Shown: positions 53,855 through 63,989, counted from the first letter of the stretch. The stretch is DNA of 64,000 nt from Motiliproteus sp048265065 (GCA_048265065.1 JBLXCH010000007.1:1-64000); one strand, 5' to 3'. Made by a program: numbers and translations. The notes: generated from the letters alone by a model not told the origin.

Positions 53855-53872
53855 CTAAAGGGTGGAAACAGT

Positions 53873-54376
53873 ATGAGCGCTACTATTAGCGGGTGGGACC
53901 CGGCTGCTGTCGAGGCTATTATTGACAGCCTCAAAAACAAGCCAGGCGCGCTAATGCCAGTCCTGCATGAAATTCAACACTCGCAAGGTTATGTACCTAG
54001 CGATGCAGTACCTATGATCGCGGAAAAACTTCAACTAACACGAGCAGATGTCCATGGCGTAATTACTTTTTACCGCCACTTTTACACGACTCCGCCAGCA
54101 AAGCACACGATTCAAATCTGCCGTGCAGAAGCATGCCAATCTATGGGTTCACGCGAACTAGAAAAGCACGCAAAAGAAGTTTTAGGCATTGACTACCACC
54201 AGAAGACAGTAGACGGCCGCTTTGCTCTTGAGCCTGTTTACTGCTTGGGCAACTGCGCATGCGCACCCTCTGTAGCTACTGGCGAGCACGGCATCAACAT
54301 ACATGCTCGTATGTCTAAAGAGAAATTCGACGCGCTAGTAGAAGAACTGAGTGCTGACGCAGTGGAGATCAAGTAA
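53873..54376 (+). CDS. fdsG: NAD-dependent formate dehydrogenase gamma subunit
   Basis: A 167-residue NuoE-like subunit with a thioredoxin-like [2Fe-2S] fold, four Cys visible in CRAEACQSMG and CLGNCACAP. It starts a five-gene operon for soluble Mo-dependent formate dehydrogenase, which oxidises formate to CO2 and reduces NAD+. Overlaps fdsB by one base (TAATG). Confidence 0.95.
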   Translation: MSATISGWDPAAVEAIIDSLKNKPGALMPVLHEIQHSQGYVPSDAVPMIAEKLQLTRADVHGVITFYRHFYTTPPAKHTIQICRAEACQSMGSRELEKHAKEVLGIDYHQKTVDGRFALEPVYCLGNCACAPSVATGEHGINIHARMSKEKFDALVEELSADAVEIK

Positions 54377-55911
54377 TGAGCGTTAAAGTATACGTACCTC
54401 GTGATTCCGTAGCGATCGCTTGCGGCGCAGATAAAACTGCCGCAAAAATTGCAGCTACCGCTGAAGCCAAAGGCATCGACATTCAAATCGTACGCAACAG
54501 TTCACGCGGTATGTTTTGGCTAGAGCCATTCGTAGAAGTTGATACTGCCAACGGCCGAGTAGGTTATGGCCCTGTTGAGGCAACAGATGTCGACGGTCTT
54601 TTTGATGCCGACTTCATTAATGCTGGTGACCACGCATTAAAGCAAGGTCTTGTTGAAGAAATTCCTTACCTGGCTAAACAGCAGCGTCTTACGTTTGCTC
54701 GTGCAGGTATCACTGACCCAGTTTCAGTCGAAGACTATATTGCAAATGATGGCTACAAGGGCCTTCAGAACGCGATCAAAATGTCTGGACAAGAAATTGT
54801 TGATGCTGTTAAAACTTCTGGCTTACGTGGCCGCGGTGGCGCAGCGTTTCCTACTGGCATCAAATGGCAAACAGTTCACGATGTAGGTGCGGGCGAGCAA
54901 AAATACATCGTTTGTAACGCCGATGAAGGTGACTCCGGCACTTTCTCTGACCGTATGGTTATGGAAGGCGACCCTCTTGTTCTTATCGAAGGCATGACCA
55001 TTGCTGGTCTCGCCGTCGAAGCAACTCAGGGGTATATCTACCTACGTTCTGAATACCCACACGCCAATATCGCACTAAATGAAGCAATTAAAAATGCTGA
55101 AGCTGCAGGTTACCTAGGTGAGAACATTCTGGGTACAGGGAAAACCTTCAACCTAGAAGTACGCGTTGGTGCAGGTGCTTATATTTGCGGTGAAGAAACA
55201 TCATTACTTGAAAGCTTAGAAGGTAAGCGTGGTCTTGTTCGCTCAAAACCACCTCTACCAGCTATCGTTGGTGCTTTCGGCCAACCTACGATTGTTAACA
55301 ACGTTGTGTCATTAGCATCGGTTCCTGTCATTCTTGATAAAGGCGCTCAGTACTATCAAGACTGCGGCATGGGTCGCTCACGCGGCACCTTACCTATGCA
55401 GTTAGCAGGCAACATTAAGCAAGGCGGCTTGATTGAACTTGCTTTTGGTATGACACTCAAAGAATTACTAGATCAGTTTGGTGGCGGTACAGCAACAGGT
55501 CGCCCAATGCGTTCTATCCAAGTAGGCGGACCGTTAGGTGCTTACATGCCTGAGAACCAATGGGATACACCACTAGACTATGAGTCTTTCGCAGCGATTG
55601 GCGCAGTCCTAGGCCATGGTGGTATTGTAGTGTTTGATGACACAGTAGATATGTCAGAACAAGCACGCTTCTCCATGGAATTCTGCGTAGAAGAATCATG
55701 CGGCAAGTGTACACCTTGCCGAATCGGATCAACCCGAGGCACTGAAGTCATCGACAAGATCCGTAACAACGAGAATCGTGATGAGAACTTAATCCTACTG
55801 AAGGATCTTTGTGACACGATGATCAACGGCTCTCTATGCGCAATGGGCGGCATGACTCCATTCCCTGTAATGAGTGCAGTCAACCATTTCCCAGAAGACT
55901 TTCAAAAATAA
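54376..55911 (+). CDS. fdsB: NAD-dependent formate dehydrogenase beta subunit
   Basis: A 511-residue NuoF-like flavoprotein with an N-terminal thioredoxin-like extension. It has FMN/NADH motifs (GLRGRGGAAFPTGIKW, GAGAYICGEETSLLESLEG) and the [4Fe-4S] motif ESCGKCTPCRIGS with a later Cys in DTMINGSLCAMGG. It passes electrons to NAD+. Codon use, rich in CGT and GGT, suggests high expression. Confidence 0.97.
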   Translation: MSVKVYVPRDSVAIACGADKTAAKIAATAEAKGIDIQIVRNSSRGMFWLEPFVEVDTANGRVGYGPVEATDVDGLFDADFINAGDHALKQGLVEEIPYLAKQQRLTFARAGITDPVSVEDYIANDGYKGLQNAIKMSGQEIVDAVKTSGLRGRGGAAFPTGIKWQTVHDVGAGEQKYIVCNADEGDSGTFSDRMVMEGDPLVLIEGMTIAGLAVEATQGYIYLRSEYPHANIALNEAIKNAEAAGYLGENILGTGKTFNLEVRVGAGAYICGEETSLLESLEGKRGLVRSKPPLPAIVGAFGQPTIVNNVVSLASVPVILDKGAQYYQDCGMGRSRGTLPMQLAGNIKQGGLIELAFGMTLKELLDQFGGGTATGRPMRSIQVGGPLGAYMPENQWDTPLDYESFAAIGAVLGHGGIVVFDDTVDMSEQARFSMEFCVEESCGKCTPCRIGSTRGTEVIDKIRNNENRDENLILLKDLCDTMINGSLCAMGGMTPFPVMSAVNHFPEDFQK

Positions 55912-55981
55912 AGGCCATGCAGGCTCAATAACGTTAGAAGCGATTCATCTAAGCAGTTGATCGCTTCTAGGGAGAAAAAAT

Positions 55982-58858
55982 ATGCTACAGCATTTTGATC
56001 CAGACAAAGATTATGGAACACCAGCATCGACCTCTGAAAAGCTGGTAACACTTGATATCGATGGTGTTAAAGTTACTGTACCTGAAGGCACGTCTGTAAT
56101 GCGCGCCGCGGCACTTAATGACATTAACATCCCTAAGCTTTGTGCTTCTGATAACTTAGAATCATTTGGCTCATGCCGATTATGTGCGGTTCAAATTGAA
56201 AACCGTCGCGGCTTCCCTGCCTCATGTACAACACCTGCTGAAGAAGGCATGGTTGTTCATACACAAAACTCTGAAGTTGCTAAACTCCGTCGTAACATCA
56301 TGGAGCTTTACATCTCTGACCACCCACTTGATTGCTTGACTTGCCCAGCTAACGGCAACTGCGAACTTCAAGACATGGCTGGTGCAGTAGGCCTTCGTGA
56401 AGTTCGTTACGGCTTTGATGGTGATAACCATCTAACTGCTGAGAAGGACACCTCTAACCCTTACTTCACCTTCGATCCAAGTAAATGTATCGTTTGTAAC
56501 CGCTGCGTACGTGCGTGTAGTGAAGTTCAGGGTACATTCGCATTGACTATGGATGACCGCGGATTTAAGTCTAAGGTTTCACCAAGTCAGAACGAAGATT
56601 TCATGGATTCTGAATGTGTTTCTTGTGGTGCTTGTGTACAAGCCTGCCCGACTGCAACATTGATGGAGAAATCTATCTATGAACACGGTCAGCCAGAACA
56701 CAGCATTGTAACTACTTGTGCATACTGTGGTGTAGGTTGCTCATTTAAAGCAGAAATGCAGGGTGAGCAAGTTATTCGTATGGTGCCTTATAAAGGCGGT
56801 GACGCAAACCATGGTCACTCTTGTGTTAAGGGCCGTTTCGCATTCGGTTATGCTACTCACGAAGACCGCATCACCGACCCAATGATTCGTGACAGCATCG
56901 ACCAACCTTGGAAAAAGGTTTCTTGGGAAGAAGCATACGAGTTTGCTGCTAACAAATTCAAAGGCATCCAAGCAGAATACGGTGCAGGCTCTGTCGGTGG
57001 CATTACCTCTTCACGCTGCACAAACGAAGAAACATACCTCGTTCAAAAACTGGTCCGTGCCGCTTTCGGTAACAACAACACTGATACCTGTGCTCGTGTA
57101 TGCCACTCGCCAACAGGTTACGGCTTGAAGAGTACTATTGGTGAATCTTCTGGTACGCAAACATTCGACTCTGTAATGCAGTCTGACGCAATCATTGTTA
57201 TGGGTGCAAACCCAACTGATGCTCACCCAGTATTCGGTTCGGCAATGCGTCGTCGTCTACGTGAAGGCGCTAAGCTGGTCGTTATTGACCCACGTCGCAT
57301 CGACATGCTGAAAACTCCGGGTACTAACCCAGAGAACATGATTCACTTACAGCTTCGTCCAAGCACCAACGTTGCAGTAATCAACTCAATCGCTCACGTG
57401 GTAATGACTGAAGGCTTGCAGAGCCAAGCATTCATCGATGAACGTGCAGACGCTGAGTTATTCGGTCGTTGGAAAGACTTCATCATGGAAGAGCGCAACT
57501 CTCCTGAAGCGATGGAAGCAACAACTGGCGTACCTGCTGATGCAATTCGTCGTGCAGCGCGCATGTTTGCTGAAGCACCAAACGGCGCTATCTACTATGG
57601 TTTAGGTGTTACTGAGCACAGCCAAGGTTCTACTACCGTAATGGGTATCGCCAACCTTGCAATGGCTACCGGTAACATTGGTCGTGAAGGTGTTGGTATC
57701 AACCCTCTACGTGGTCAGAACAACGTTCAAGGCTCTTGTGACATGGGTTCTTTCCCTCACGAGTTCCCTGGCTACCGTCACGTATCTGATCCTGAAACAC
57801 ATGCATTGTTCGAAAAAGCATGGAGTGCAAAACTGGACAACGAGCCAGGCCTGCGTATTCCTAACATGTTCGATGCAGCGATCGAAGGTTCATTCCGCGG
57901 TCTATACTGCCACGGTGAAGACATCGCACAATCGGATCCAGACACGCATCACGTTGAAAGAGCGCTCAAGTCGCTTGATTGCTTGATCGTTCAAGATATC
58001 TTCTTAAACGAAACAGCTAAGTTTGCTCACGTGTTCTTACCAGGTTGTACTTTCCTTGAGAAAGACGGCACGTTCACTAACGCAGAACGCCGTATCAACC
58101 GTGTGCGTAAAGTCATGGCTCCTCTAGCAGGTAAAGCAGACTGGGAAGTTCTACAAGAATTCTCAAACGTCATGGGTTACCCAATGAACTATTCTCACCC
58201 ATCGGATATCATGGCTGAAATGGCAAGTCTAACGCCAAGCTTCACAGGTGTTAGCTACGAAGCATTGGATGAGCAAGGCAGTATCCAGTGGCCATGTAAC
58301 GAAGAGAACCCACAAGGTACTCCTCTGATGCACATCGGAGAGTTCTGGGATATCGGTAAAGGTCGTTTCCGTATCACTGAGTTTGTTGCCACTGATGAGA
58401 AGGTTACTCCTAAGTTCCCACTTATCATGACAACAGGTCGCATCCTGTCCCAGTACAACGTAGGTGCACAAACTCGTCGTACTGAAAACGTTGAATTCCA
58501 TAAGGAAGACATCGTTGAGATCCACGCTCATGACGCAGAAGATCGCGGCTTGCAGAATGGCGACTGGGTAGGTATCACAAGTCGTGCAGGTGAAACTGTA
58601 CTTCGCGTATCGATCACTGACCGTGTTCAGCCTGGCGTTGTTCATACAACTTTCCACCACCCGGAAAGTGGTGCCAACGTTATTACTACAGATAACTCTG
58701 ACTGGGCAACTAACTGCCCTGAGTACAAAGTAACTGCAGTACAGCTAACGAAAGTGACTCAGCCTTCAACATGGCAGCAACAATTCGCTGAATTTACTAA
58801 GCAGCAATTGGACTATGTTAAAAACGCTGAGGAAACCGACACAGCTGCGGCTAAGTAA
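55982..58858 (+). CDS. fdsA: NAD-dependent formate dehydrogenase alpha (catalytic) subunit
   Basis: A 958-residue molybdoenzyme. The N-terminal NuoG-like part has a [2Fe-2S] domain (CASDNLESFGSCRLC), a His-Cys [4Fe-4S] site (HPLDCLTCPANGNC) and two ferredoxin clusters (CIVCNRCVRAC, CVSCGACVQACP). The bis-MGD domain begins with CAYCGVGC and has the Mo-ligand Cys374 and His375 in CARVCHSPT. Cys, not Sec, is used. The last base overlaps fdhD. Related to Rhodobacter and Cupriavidus Fds. Confidence 0.97.
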   Translation: MLQHFDPDKDYGTPASTSEKLVTLDIDGVKVTVPEGTSVMRAAALNDINIPKLCASDNLESFGSCRLCAVQIENRRGFPASCTTPAEEGMVVHTQNSEVAKLRRNIMELYISDHPLDCLTCPANGNCELQDMAGAVGLREVRYGFDGDNHLTAEKDTSNPYFTFDPSKCIVCNRCVRACSEVQGTFALTMDDRGFKSKVSPSQNEDFMDSECVSCGACVQACPTATLMEKSIYEHGQPEHSIVTTCAYCGVGCSFKAEMQGEQVIRMVPYKGGDANHGHSCVKGRFAFGYATHEDRITDPMIRDSIDQPWKKVSWEEAYEFAANKFKGIQAEYGAGSVGGITSSRCTNEETYLVQKLVRAAFGNNNTDTCARVCHSPTGYGLKSTIGESSGTQTFDSVMQSDAIIVMGANPTDAHPVFGSAMRRRLREGAKLVVIDPRRIDMLKTPGTNPENMIHLQLRPSTNVAVINSIAHVVMTEGLQSQAFIDERADAELFGRWKDFIMEERNSPEAMEATTGVPADAIRRAARMFAEAPNGAIYYGLGVTEHSQGSTTVMGIANLAMATGNIGREGVGINPLRGQNNVQGSCDMGSFPHEFPGYRHVSDPETHALFEKAWSAKLDNEPGLRIPNMFDAAIEGSFRGLYCHGEDIAQSDPDTHHVERALKSLDCLIVQDIFLNETAKFAHVFLPGCTFLEKDGTFTNAERRINRVRKVMAPLAGKADWEVLQEFSNVMGYPMNYSHPSDIMAEMASLTPSFTGVSYEALDEQGSIQWPCNEENPQGTPLMHIGEFWDIGKGRFRITEFVATDEKVTPKFPLIMTTGRILSQYNVGAQTRRTENVEFHKEDIVEIHAHDAEDRGLQNGDWVGITSRAGETVLRVSITDRVQPGVVHTTFHHPESGANVITTDNSDWATNCPEYKVTAVQLTKVTQPSTWQQQFAEFTKQQLDYVKNAEETDTAAAK

Positions 58859-59694
58859 TGCCACAACCCGAAGCCAAGTTGAATAACAACGGCTCGATAG
58901 ACATCCCTCCAGCAATGGAGGGATGTTACATCAAAGCCCCAGTCATTCGATGGGACGGCAACGGCGAAGATACGACACAGCAAGACCACATTGCAGTAGA
59001 GACCGCAGTAGCCTTGAGCTTCAACGGTATTTCACATGCAGTGATGATGGCAACGCCTGCGAATCTTGAAGATTTCGCGCTAGGGTTTAGCCTTACAGAA
59101 GGTATTATCGACACTCCAGATGAGTTGTATAATTTGGAAGTGGAGCATCATCCTGAAGGGATAGAAGTGCTAATGAGCATTTCTTCTCAACGGCTTGCAG
59201 AACTTAAGCAACGCCGTCGAAACCTAACAGGCAGAACAGGTTGTGGTTTATGTGGAACCGAGTCTCTTTGTGAAGCGATAAAACCTATAAAGAAGACTTC
59301 AGGTATAACTGAAATTTCAGATAAAGCTATTCAATACGCAGTAAATAGCTTGAATGATTTTCAGATATTGCAAAACCTTTGTGGCGCAGTTCACGGTGCA
59401 GCATGGTGTAGTCCCGAGGGTGAGATACAATTCATCCGAGAAGATGTAGGACGGCACAACGCTTTGGACAAGCTCATTGGTGGCTTACATAGATCAAAGA
59501 TTAATACTTCTGAAGGTTTTGTTTTAGTAACTAGCCGTGCTAGTTATGAAATGGTACAGAAAACGACAAGCCAAGGCATTGGAGCACTTGCTGCAGTTTC
59601 AGCACCAACGTCCTTAGCCATAGATTTAGCTAAAGAGTCTGGGCTAAAATTAGTTGGATTTAGCCGACCTGGGCGACACGTTTACTATACCTAG
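58858..59694 (+). CDS. fdhD: Formate dehydrogenase sulfurtransferase FdhD/FdsC
   Basis: A 278-residue chaperone that transfers sulfur from IscS to the Mo cofactor, needed for active formate dehydrogenase. It has the catalytic GCGLCG (CxxC) motif, EDVGRHNALDKLIGG and VTSRASYEMVQKT. In Fds operons this gene is called fdsC. It overlaps fdsA by one base. Confidence 0.94.
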   Translation: MPQPEAKLNNNGSIDIPPAMEGCYIKAPVIRWDGNGEDTTQQDHIAVETAVALSFNGISHAVMMATPANLEDFALGFSLTEGIIDTPDELYNLEVEHHPEGIEVLMSISSQRLAELKQRRRNLTGRTGCGLCGTESLCEAIKPIKKTSGITEISDKAIQYAVNSLNDFQILQNLCGAVHGAAWCSPEGEIQFIREDVGRHNALDKLIGGLHRSKINTSEGFVLVTSRASYEMVQKTTSQGIGALAAVSAPTSLAIDLAKESGLKLVGFSRPGRHVYYT

Positions 59695-59731
59695 TGGCAA
59701 AAACGATCAAATTTAATATAAGAGCACGAAC

Positions 59732-60004
59732 ATGAGCCTTTCAAAACTAGACAACTTGATTCGTATGGCCAACCAAATTAGAGCCAACATGGATCAAGCA
59801 CATAATGATGAGCTAACTGCGGATGTAGTAGCGGACCATTTAACACGCTTTTGGTCTCGCCCAATGAAGAATATGATCATTGAATATAATAATTCTGATG
59901 GCGAGAACTTGGATCCAGTAACAAGAATTGCAATCACCCAACTTGCTAATGGTGATGTCTCGGATCCAACAACAAGAAATCCAATGGGCCCTCTGCCTAA
60001 GTAA
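59732..60004 (+). CDS. fdsD: NAD-dependent formate dehydrogenase delta subunit
   Basis: A 90-residue soluble protein starting MSLSKLDNLIRMANQIRANM, with the FWSRPMKNMI segment typical of FdsD. It is a small stabilising subunit of the Fds complex in other bacteria. It closes the operon and is followed by a terminator at 60016. Confidence 0.92.
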   Translation: MSLSKLDNLIRMANQIRANMDQAHNDELTADVVADHLTRFWSRPMKNMIIEYNNSDGENLDPVTRIAITQLANGDVSDPTTRNPMGPLPK

Positions 60005-60015
60005 TTCCATCCTAC

Positions 60016-60052
60016 AAAATAGGGCTACTTTGCTGTAACCCTATTTTTTTTC
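60016..60052 (+). terminator. Terminator of the fds operon
   Basis: AAAATAGGG (60016-60024) and CCCTATTTT (60039-60047) pair around a 14-base loop, followed by more T. It ends the fds transcript 12 bases after fdsD. Confidence 0.88.
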
Positions 60053-60093
60053 GTTCTACGCTCTGACAACCTCCCACTACTGAAAAACCTAAA

Positions 60094-60879
60094 CTAAAAG
60101 TCTAACGCATCTTGCGACGTAGCACTTTTAACGCCGGTTTGCGCTTCAATGATTTGAGACCACTCATCCGCAATAATTTTAAAACGCCCACTGTCTTTTA
60201 ATTTGCTGGCAGCTTTCTGCCACCGCTGCACTAGATTGATATCAGTTCCAGCCTTTGACATCATTAAGTAAACCTCTGAAGACTTCGGACGTAACACCGG
60301 TTTAAAACTCTCCCGTGCAATCCCCATATTATCTGCAGCATAAGCCAAACCTAAGGGCTCATAAAAAATCAAATCTACACGTTCGTTCATTAACATGCGG
60401 ACGTTTAACTCATGATAGGCAACCTTTTGCGTGTTATTAAAACCAAGTTCATCGAGGTATATAGAGCGAACATCGCCTCTAACGACACCGATAGTGCCTA
60501 CTGCTTTAGCATCATCGATCGTTGTCAATTCACCTTCAAATTTACTTTTGGCATAGAGCACCCATGGCTTTCGCAGCAAGAGTGTAATCATGTGGTACTT
60601 TTCTGCTCTCTCCGGGGTTTTCGAAAACCCAAACAATAATACATTTGGCGTTTCAGAAGCCGTTTTGAGTACTCTAATCTCCGGCATAACACGAATAGGC
60701 GTCTGATCATTAAGCTCAGCCTGGATAGCTTTGACTACATCAACAGCAAAACCTTTTAACTCGCCGTTTTGATCAACATAACTACTTGGTGGCTCGTCAA
60801 CCGTAAAAATCTGTAGCGGCTCCGCCTCTACTTGGAGAGCTGTTACAACAACCATTATTGTGAGCAGTTTTCTATACAT
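60094..60879 (-). CDS. Periplasmic solute-binding protein, SBP_bac_3 type
   Basis: A 261-residue protein with signal peptide (about 1-19, LQVEA-EPL) and a bilobal amino-acid-binding fold (PPSSYVDQNGELKGFAVDVV, TIGVVRGDVRSIYL). No transporter genes flank it, so it may be a sensor-type or orphan binding protein. Ligand unknown. The start is the ATG at 60879. Confidence 0.82.
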   Translation of the reverse strand: MYRKLLTIMVVVTALQVEAEPLQIFTVDEPPSSYVDQNGELKGFAVDVVKAIQAELNDQTPIRVMPEIRVLKTASETPNVLLFGFSKTPERAEKYHMITLLLRKPWVLYAKSKFEGELTTIDDAKAVGTIGVVRGDVRSIYLDELGFNNTQKVAYHELNVRMLMNERVDLIFYEPLGLAYAADNMGIARESFKPVLRPKSSEVYLMMSKAGTDINLVQRWQKAASKLKDSGRFKIIADEWSQIIEAQTGVKSATSQDALDF

Positions 60880-61188
60880 GCGCCGCCCTCCTTTTCTAAA
60901 TTACACACAGATGCAGTATACGCTTTCTATGGATTAATTTTAGCTGAACACATCCATCATAATGCTCAAGAAAATATAACTCTGTAATAGGCATATAAAT
61001 TGTTATCACCTGCTTCAAGCAAAGCATGAATCAGCCAGCAGCCCAGTAAAAAACAAATGGTTAGCAACGTTACTGATTCAAAATAATGACGCTGACTAAC
61101 GACTGAAAATAACAATAATTCATGATTTAGCGTTCATATTTCAGTATACTTCCGGCTTTTACTAATTGAATTCAGGGTTGTCATTACC
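60880..61188. other. 309-bp divergent intergenic region
   Basis: AT-rich spacer between the solute-binding-protein gene and the kinase gene. I see no ORF, RNA or clear operator. A TATACT hexamer at about 61144 could be the -10 of the kinase promoter, without a convincing -35. Confidence 0.6.
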
Positions 61189-62451
61189 ATGTCCCTAGAT
61201 CCAAAAGCGTTTCTAACAGAGTTATTCGATGCAGCAGTTGCATCGGCCCAACCATCGGTTGCTGTGCCAGCAAACCTACCCGAGCCACCTAAAGGTCGTA
61301 CTTTTGTCATAGGTGCGGGTAAAGCATCTGCAGCCATGGCTCAAGTCCTTGAAAAACATTGGGAAGGGCCATTAACAGGTGTCGTTGTTACTCGTTACGG
61401 CTACGAAGTCCCTTGTGAAAGAATTGAGATTCTGCAAGCCGCCCACCCTGTGCCTGACGAAGCGGGCGCGATTGCTTCCAAGAAAATCCTTGATTTTGTC
61501 AAAGATACCACCGAAGACGACCTAGTCATTTGCCTAATTTCGGGCGGCGGATCATCACTACTTCCTATGCCTCTTGATGGTTTAACACTAGAGGACAAAC
61601 AAGCAGTAAGCCGTGCGTTGCTAAAAAGTGGCGCGACTATTTCTGAAATGAACTGTGTACGTCGCCACCTTTCTGCTATTAAAGGTGGCCGATTAGCCGC
61701 TGCTTGCCATCCTGCCAAAGTCGTTAATTTATTAATTTCTGATGTCCCTGGCGACAACCCAATTGATATTGCCTCTGGACCAACAGTAGCAGATGAAAGC
61801 ACATGCCAAGATGCACTAGACATTGTCCGCCGTTACGCTATCGATGTACCACCTCGGGTTATAGAACTACTCGAAAGTGGAGAAGGTGAATCAGTCAAAC
61901 CTGATGACGCTCGTGTTGCTGATATAGATACCCGCATGATTGCCACGCCTCGGATGGCGCTGAATGCTGCAGCTGAAGTTGCTCAAAAAGCAGGTATCAC
62001 ACCTGTTCTTCTTGGTGACAGTATTGAAGGTGAAGCGCGTGACGTCGGCCAAGTATTTGCCGGAATGACCACGGAGTTTGCGACACAAAATGCGCCGTTT
62101 AAAACACCGTGCGTCCTCCTCTCTGGCGGTGAAACCACCGTAACAGTTAAAGGCAATGGTCGCGGTGGAAGGAACGTCGAGTTCTTACTCTCTTTTGCTA
62201 TCGCATTAAAAGGTGTTGAGAATGTTTATGCGATTTCCGGAGACACTGACGGTGTTGATGGACTTGAGGAAATAGCTGGCGCTTTCTGCGGACCAGATAC
62301 ATTGACGCGTGCTTGGGAAAAAGGTTTGAAGCCTTTAGAAAGCCTTGAAAACAATGATGGTCATGGCTTCTTTGAAGCTTTAGGTGACTCGATCATTACC
62401 GGGCCAACCCTGACTAACGTTAATGACTTCAGAGCTATTCTAATCCTGTAG
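61189..62451 (+). CDS. Glycerate 2-kinase, MOFRL family
   Basis: A 420-residue class II glycerate kinase (GckA/TtuD type) phosphorylating D-glycerate to 2-phosphoglycerate. The N-terminal DUF4147 domain has FVIGAGKASAAMAQVLE, LISGGGSSLLPMP and NCVRRHLSAIKGGRLA. The C-terminal MOFRL domain has LLSGGETTVTVKGNGRGGRN and GDTDGVDG. Alone here, without hydroxypyruvate reductase or other serine-cycle genes. Confidence 0.92.
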   Translation: MSLDPKAFLTELFDAAVASAQPSVAVPANLPEPPKGRTFVIGAGKASAAMAQVLEKHWEGPLTGVVVTRYGYEVPCERIEILQAAHPVPDEAGAIASKKILDFVKDTTEDDLVICLISGGGSSLLPMPLDGLTLEDKQAVSRALLKSGATISEMNCVRRHLSAIKGGRLAAACHPAKVVNLLISDVPGDNPIDIASGPTVADESTCQDALDIVRRYAIDVPPRVIELLESGEGESVKPDDARVADIDTRMIATPRMALNAAAEVAQKAGITPVLLGDSIEGEARDVGQVFAGMTTEFATQNAPFKTPCVLLSGGETTVTVKGNGRGGRNVEFLLSFAIALKGVENVYAISGDTDGVDGLEEIAGAFCGPDTLTRAWEKGLKPLESLENNDGHGFFEALGDSIITGPTLTNVNDFRAILIL

Positions 62452-62480
62452 GCTGCCGTTTTTCATAAGTAATAAGCACA

Positions 62481-62508
62481 AAAAAAGGCGGACTCATCCG
62501 CCTTTTTT
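62481..62508. terminator. Bidirectional intrinsic terminator
   Basis: AAAAAAGGCGGA-CTCA-TCCGCCTTTTTT, a perfect symmetrical stem between convergent genes. It can stop both the kinase and the leftward P-loop gene. Confidence 0.95.
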
Positions 62509-62513
62509 CATCT

Positions 62514-63989
62514 TTAGCTCTCCGAGCAACCTGAACACCCTAACGTCTGCTGCCCCTGTAAATTAACTCTGTTTGGCTGAGTGATAGTCTCAACATTTTT
62601 TTCTTCTACCCGTGAAAATAAATCCAGCAGAGCTTCCCTAGCATCATCACTCTCTATTGCTGCTTTCAAGCCCACAGCAGTCCACTCTAGCAGCTCGCCT
62701 TTTTCAATCTTGGCAACCACCTCACCTGTTTTGAAGTTCACTACATCAACCTGCTTTAAGCGATCAATACAGGACTTAATAAAGTCAGTATTCCTAGATT
62801 CATGCATTTCCTCGATTAACGGATATACGCGACCAGGAGACGTTGCGTTAACATTAATCTTCTTAAAGCGATCGATATCCATTAATCGCTCAATATCCAA
62901 AACATGCAACACTCCATTCTCACCAAAAGCTACCGTACGTGGTGTTTCCCCCAACTCAACACTGTTATCCAGAAACTCATAATGAACATCTTTTTCTTGA
63001 TTCAAAGCCCAGGTAAAAAAGATATTTGGCATACCAGTAAATGCTTCAACATTGTGATCAAGTAGATCATCAACGGCTTTATACCGCCCTACTTTTTCTC
63101 CTCGTTTCCATGCACGCTCTACTGTCGCGTGCGGCGGTGTAATCATATAAAACATATAAACTCTCGCACCAAAACGCGTAAGCAGATTACTACCTTCTTC
63201 TGTTGAGGTGTTTGAGAAACTATCAAACCGGAAGCGATCGATTAGCAGGTGAGGCATTGCTTGGCGATTGCCTTTTTCTGACATATACGCATCTAGTTTT
63301 TGATCAACTATTTTTAATTCGTGACCACTACAAACACCAGCATAACGATAATGCTCACCTAAAGACTCATAATCTAACAAGTATTTTCGCCAAATATCTG
63401 GGCTGATTAGTGCAAAGTCATCCCAAGAAAAGCCAAGCGAGTTAGCCAGTTTTTGTTGTAATGGTCGCAAGGTGCTTTTACCCGCCGCAGATGAACCTTT
63501 CACATTCATAACCACTGGCGAAGGTTGTAGTGGCAGCGATGTAAACCCTTCTTTCTTTGCACCTTCCGCAACGATAGGCTCGACAAGCTCACCTATTTTC
63601 AAGCTGCCATAACGGTTACAAACAGGATTCGAAACCAGGCTTGCAAGAAGCGCTTTATCTGCGCGAAGCCGTCCGTATTTAGCCATCAAAATGCCACCCA
63701 TTCGGCATAGTGACTCATAAATCAAGTATTCAAGGCTGCCCTTATCTTGCTCGGATTTTGAATGTTTCCAACCTTTAATTATTTCGGCATCACGTAGCTC
63801 TGGAGCAGGCAACGGTTTTGCTTTACTTTTAGGCTTTTTGCCTAACAATCGCTGCACGAAAGTCAGCGCTTCCTTCTCCACCTTCACCGGCGCAAACAGT
63901 GATTTTTCCAACTCAGCTTCAACTTTCTCAAAAACCTGTTTGCGGAGTTGCTCATAATGCTCGACCAACTCAGGCATCTTTGGCAGCAC
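62514..63989 (-). CDS. Zeta-like P-loop kinase of unknown role (5' end may be truncated)
   Basis: At least 491 residues. The N-terminal 170 are basic and charged. A kinase-like P-loop domain (GSSAAGKSTLRP) follows, with ISPDIWRKYLLDY and LLIDRFRFDSF resembling the phosphotransfer region of zeta-toxin/nucleotide kinases. The C-terminus is CSGCSES. The start GTG at 63989 lies 11 bases inside the window and the frame is open to the edge, so the true start may lie outside. No adjacent antitoxin was seen. The substrate is unknown. Confidence 0.75.
   Translation of the reverse strand: MLPKMPELVEHYEQLRKQVFEKVEAELEKSLFAPVKVEKEALTFVQRLLGKKPKSKAKPLPAPELRDAEIIKGWKHSKSEQDKGSLEYLIYESLCRMGGILMAKYGRLRADKALLASLVSNPVCNRYGSLKIGELVEPIVAEGAKKEGFTSLPLQPSPVVMNVKGSSAAGKSTLRPLQQKLANSLGFSWDDFALISPDIWRKYLLDYESLGEHYRYAGVCSGHELKIVDQKLDAYMSEKGNRQAMPHLLIDRFRFDSFSNTSTEEGSNLLTRFGARVYMFYMITPPHATVERAWKRGEKVGRYKAVDDLLDHNVEAFTGMPNIFFTWALNQEKDVHYEFLDNSVELGETPRTVAFGENGVLHVLDIERLMDIDRFKKINVNATSPGRVYPLIEEMHESRNTDFIKSCIDRLKQVDVVNFKTGEVVAKIEKGELLEWTAVGLKAAIESDDAREALLDLFSRVEEKNVETITQPNRVNLQGQQTLGCSGCSES

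Larger units (their letters stand above)
53241..53872. other. 632-bp intergenic region between MCP and fds operon
   Basis: An AT-rich region with no convincing gene; an 82-codon ORF at 53253-53501 has no family features. It holds a Fur-like box (53630-53648), A-rich tracts, an AACAACAA motif (53796-53803) and a leader hairpin (53839-53854). Promoters for both divergent genes should lie here. Confidence 0.7.

Noticed and set aside
58229..58660. 143-codon reverse-strand ORF opposite fdsA
   Set aside because: It lies fully inside fdsA, with Cys/Thr-rich nonsense composition and no family motif.
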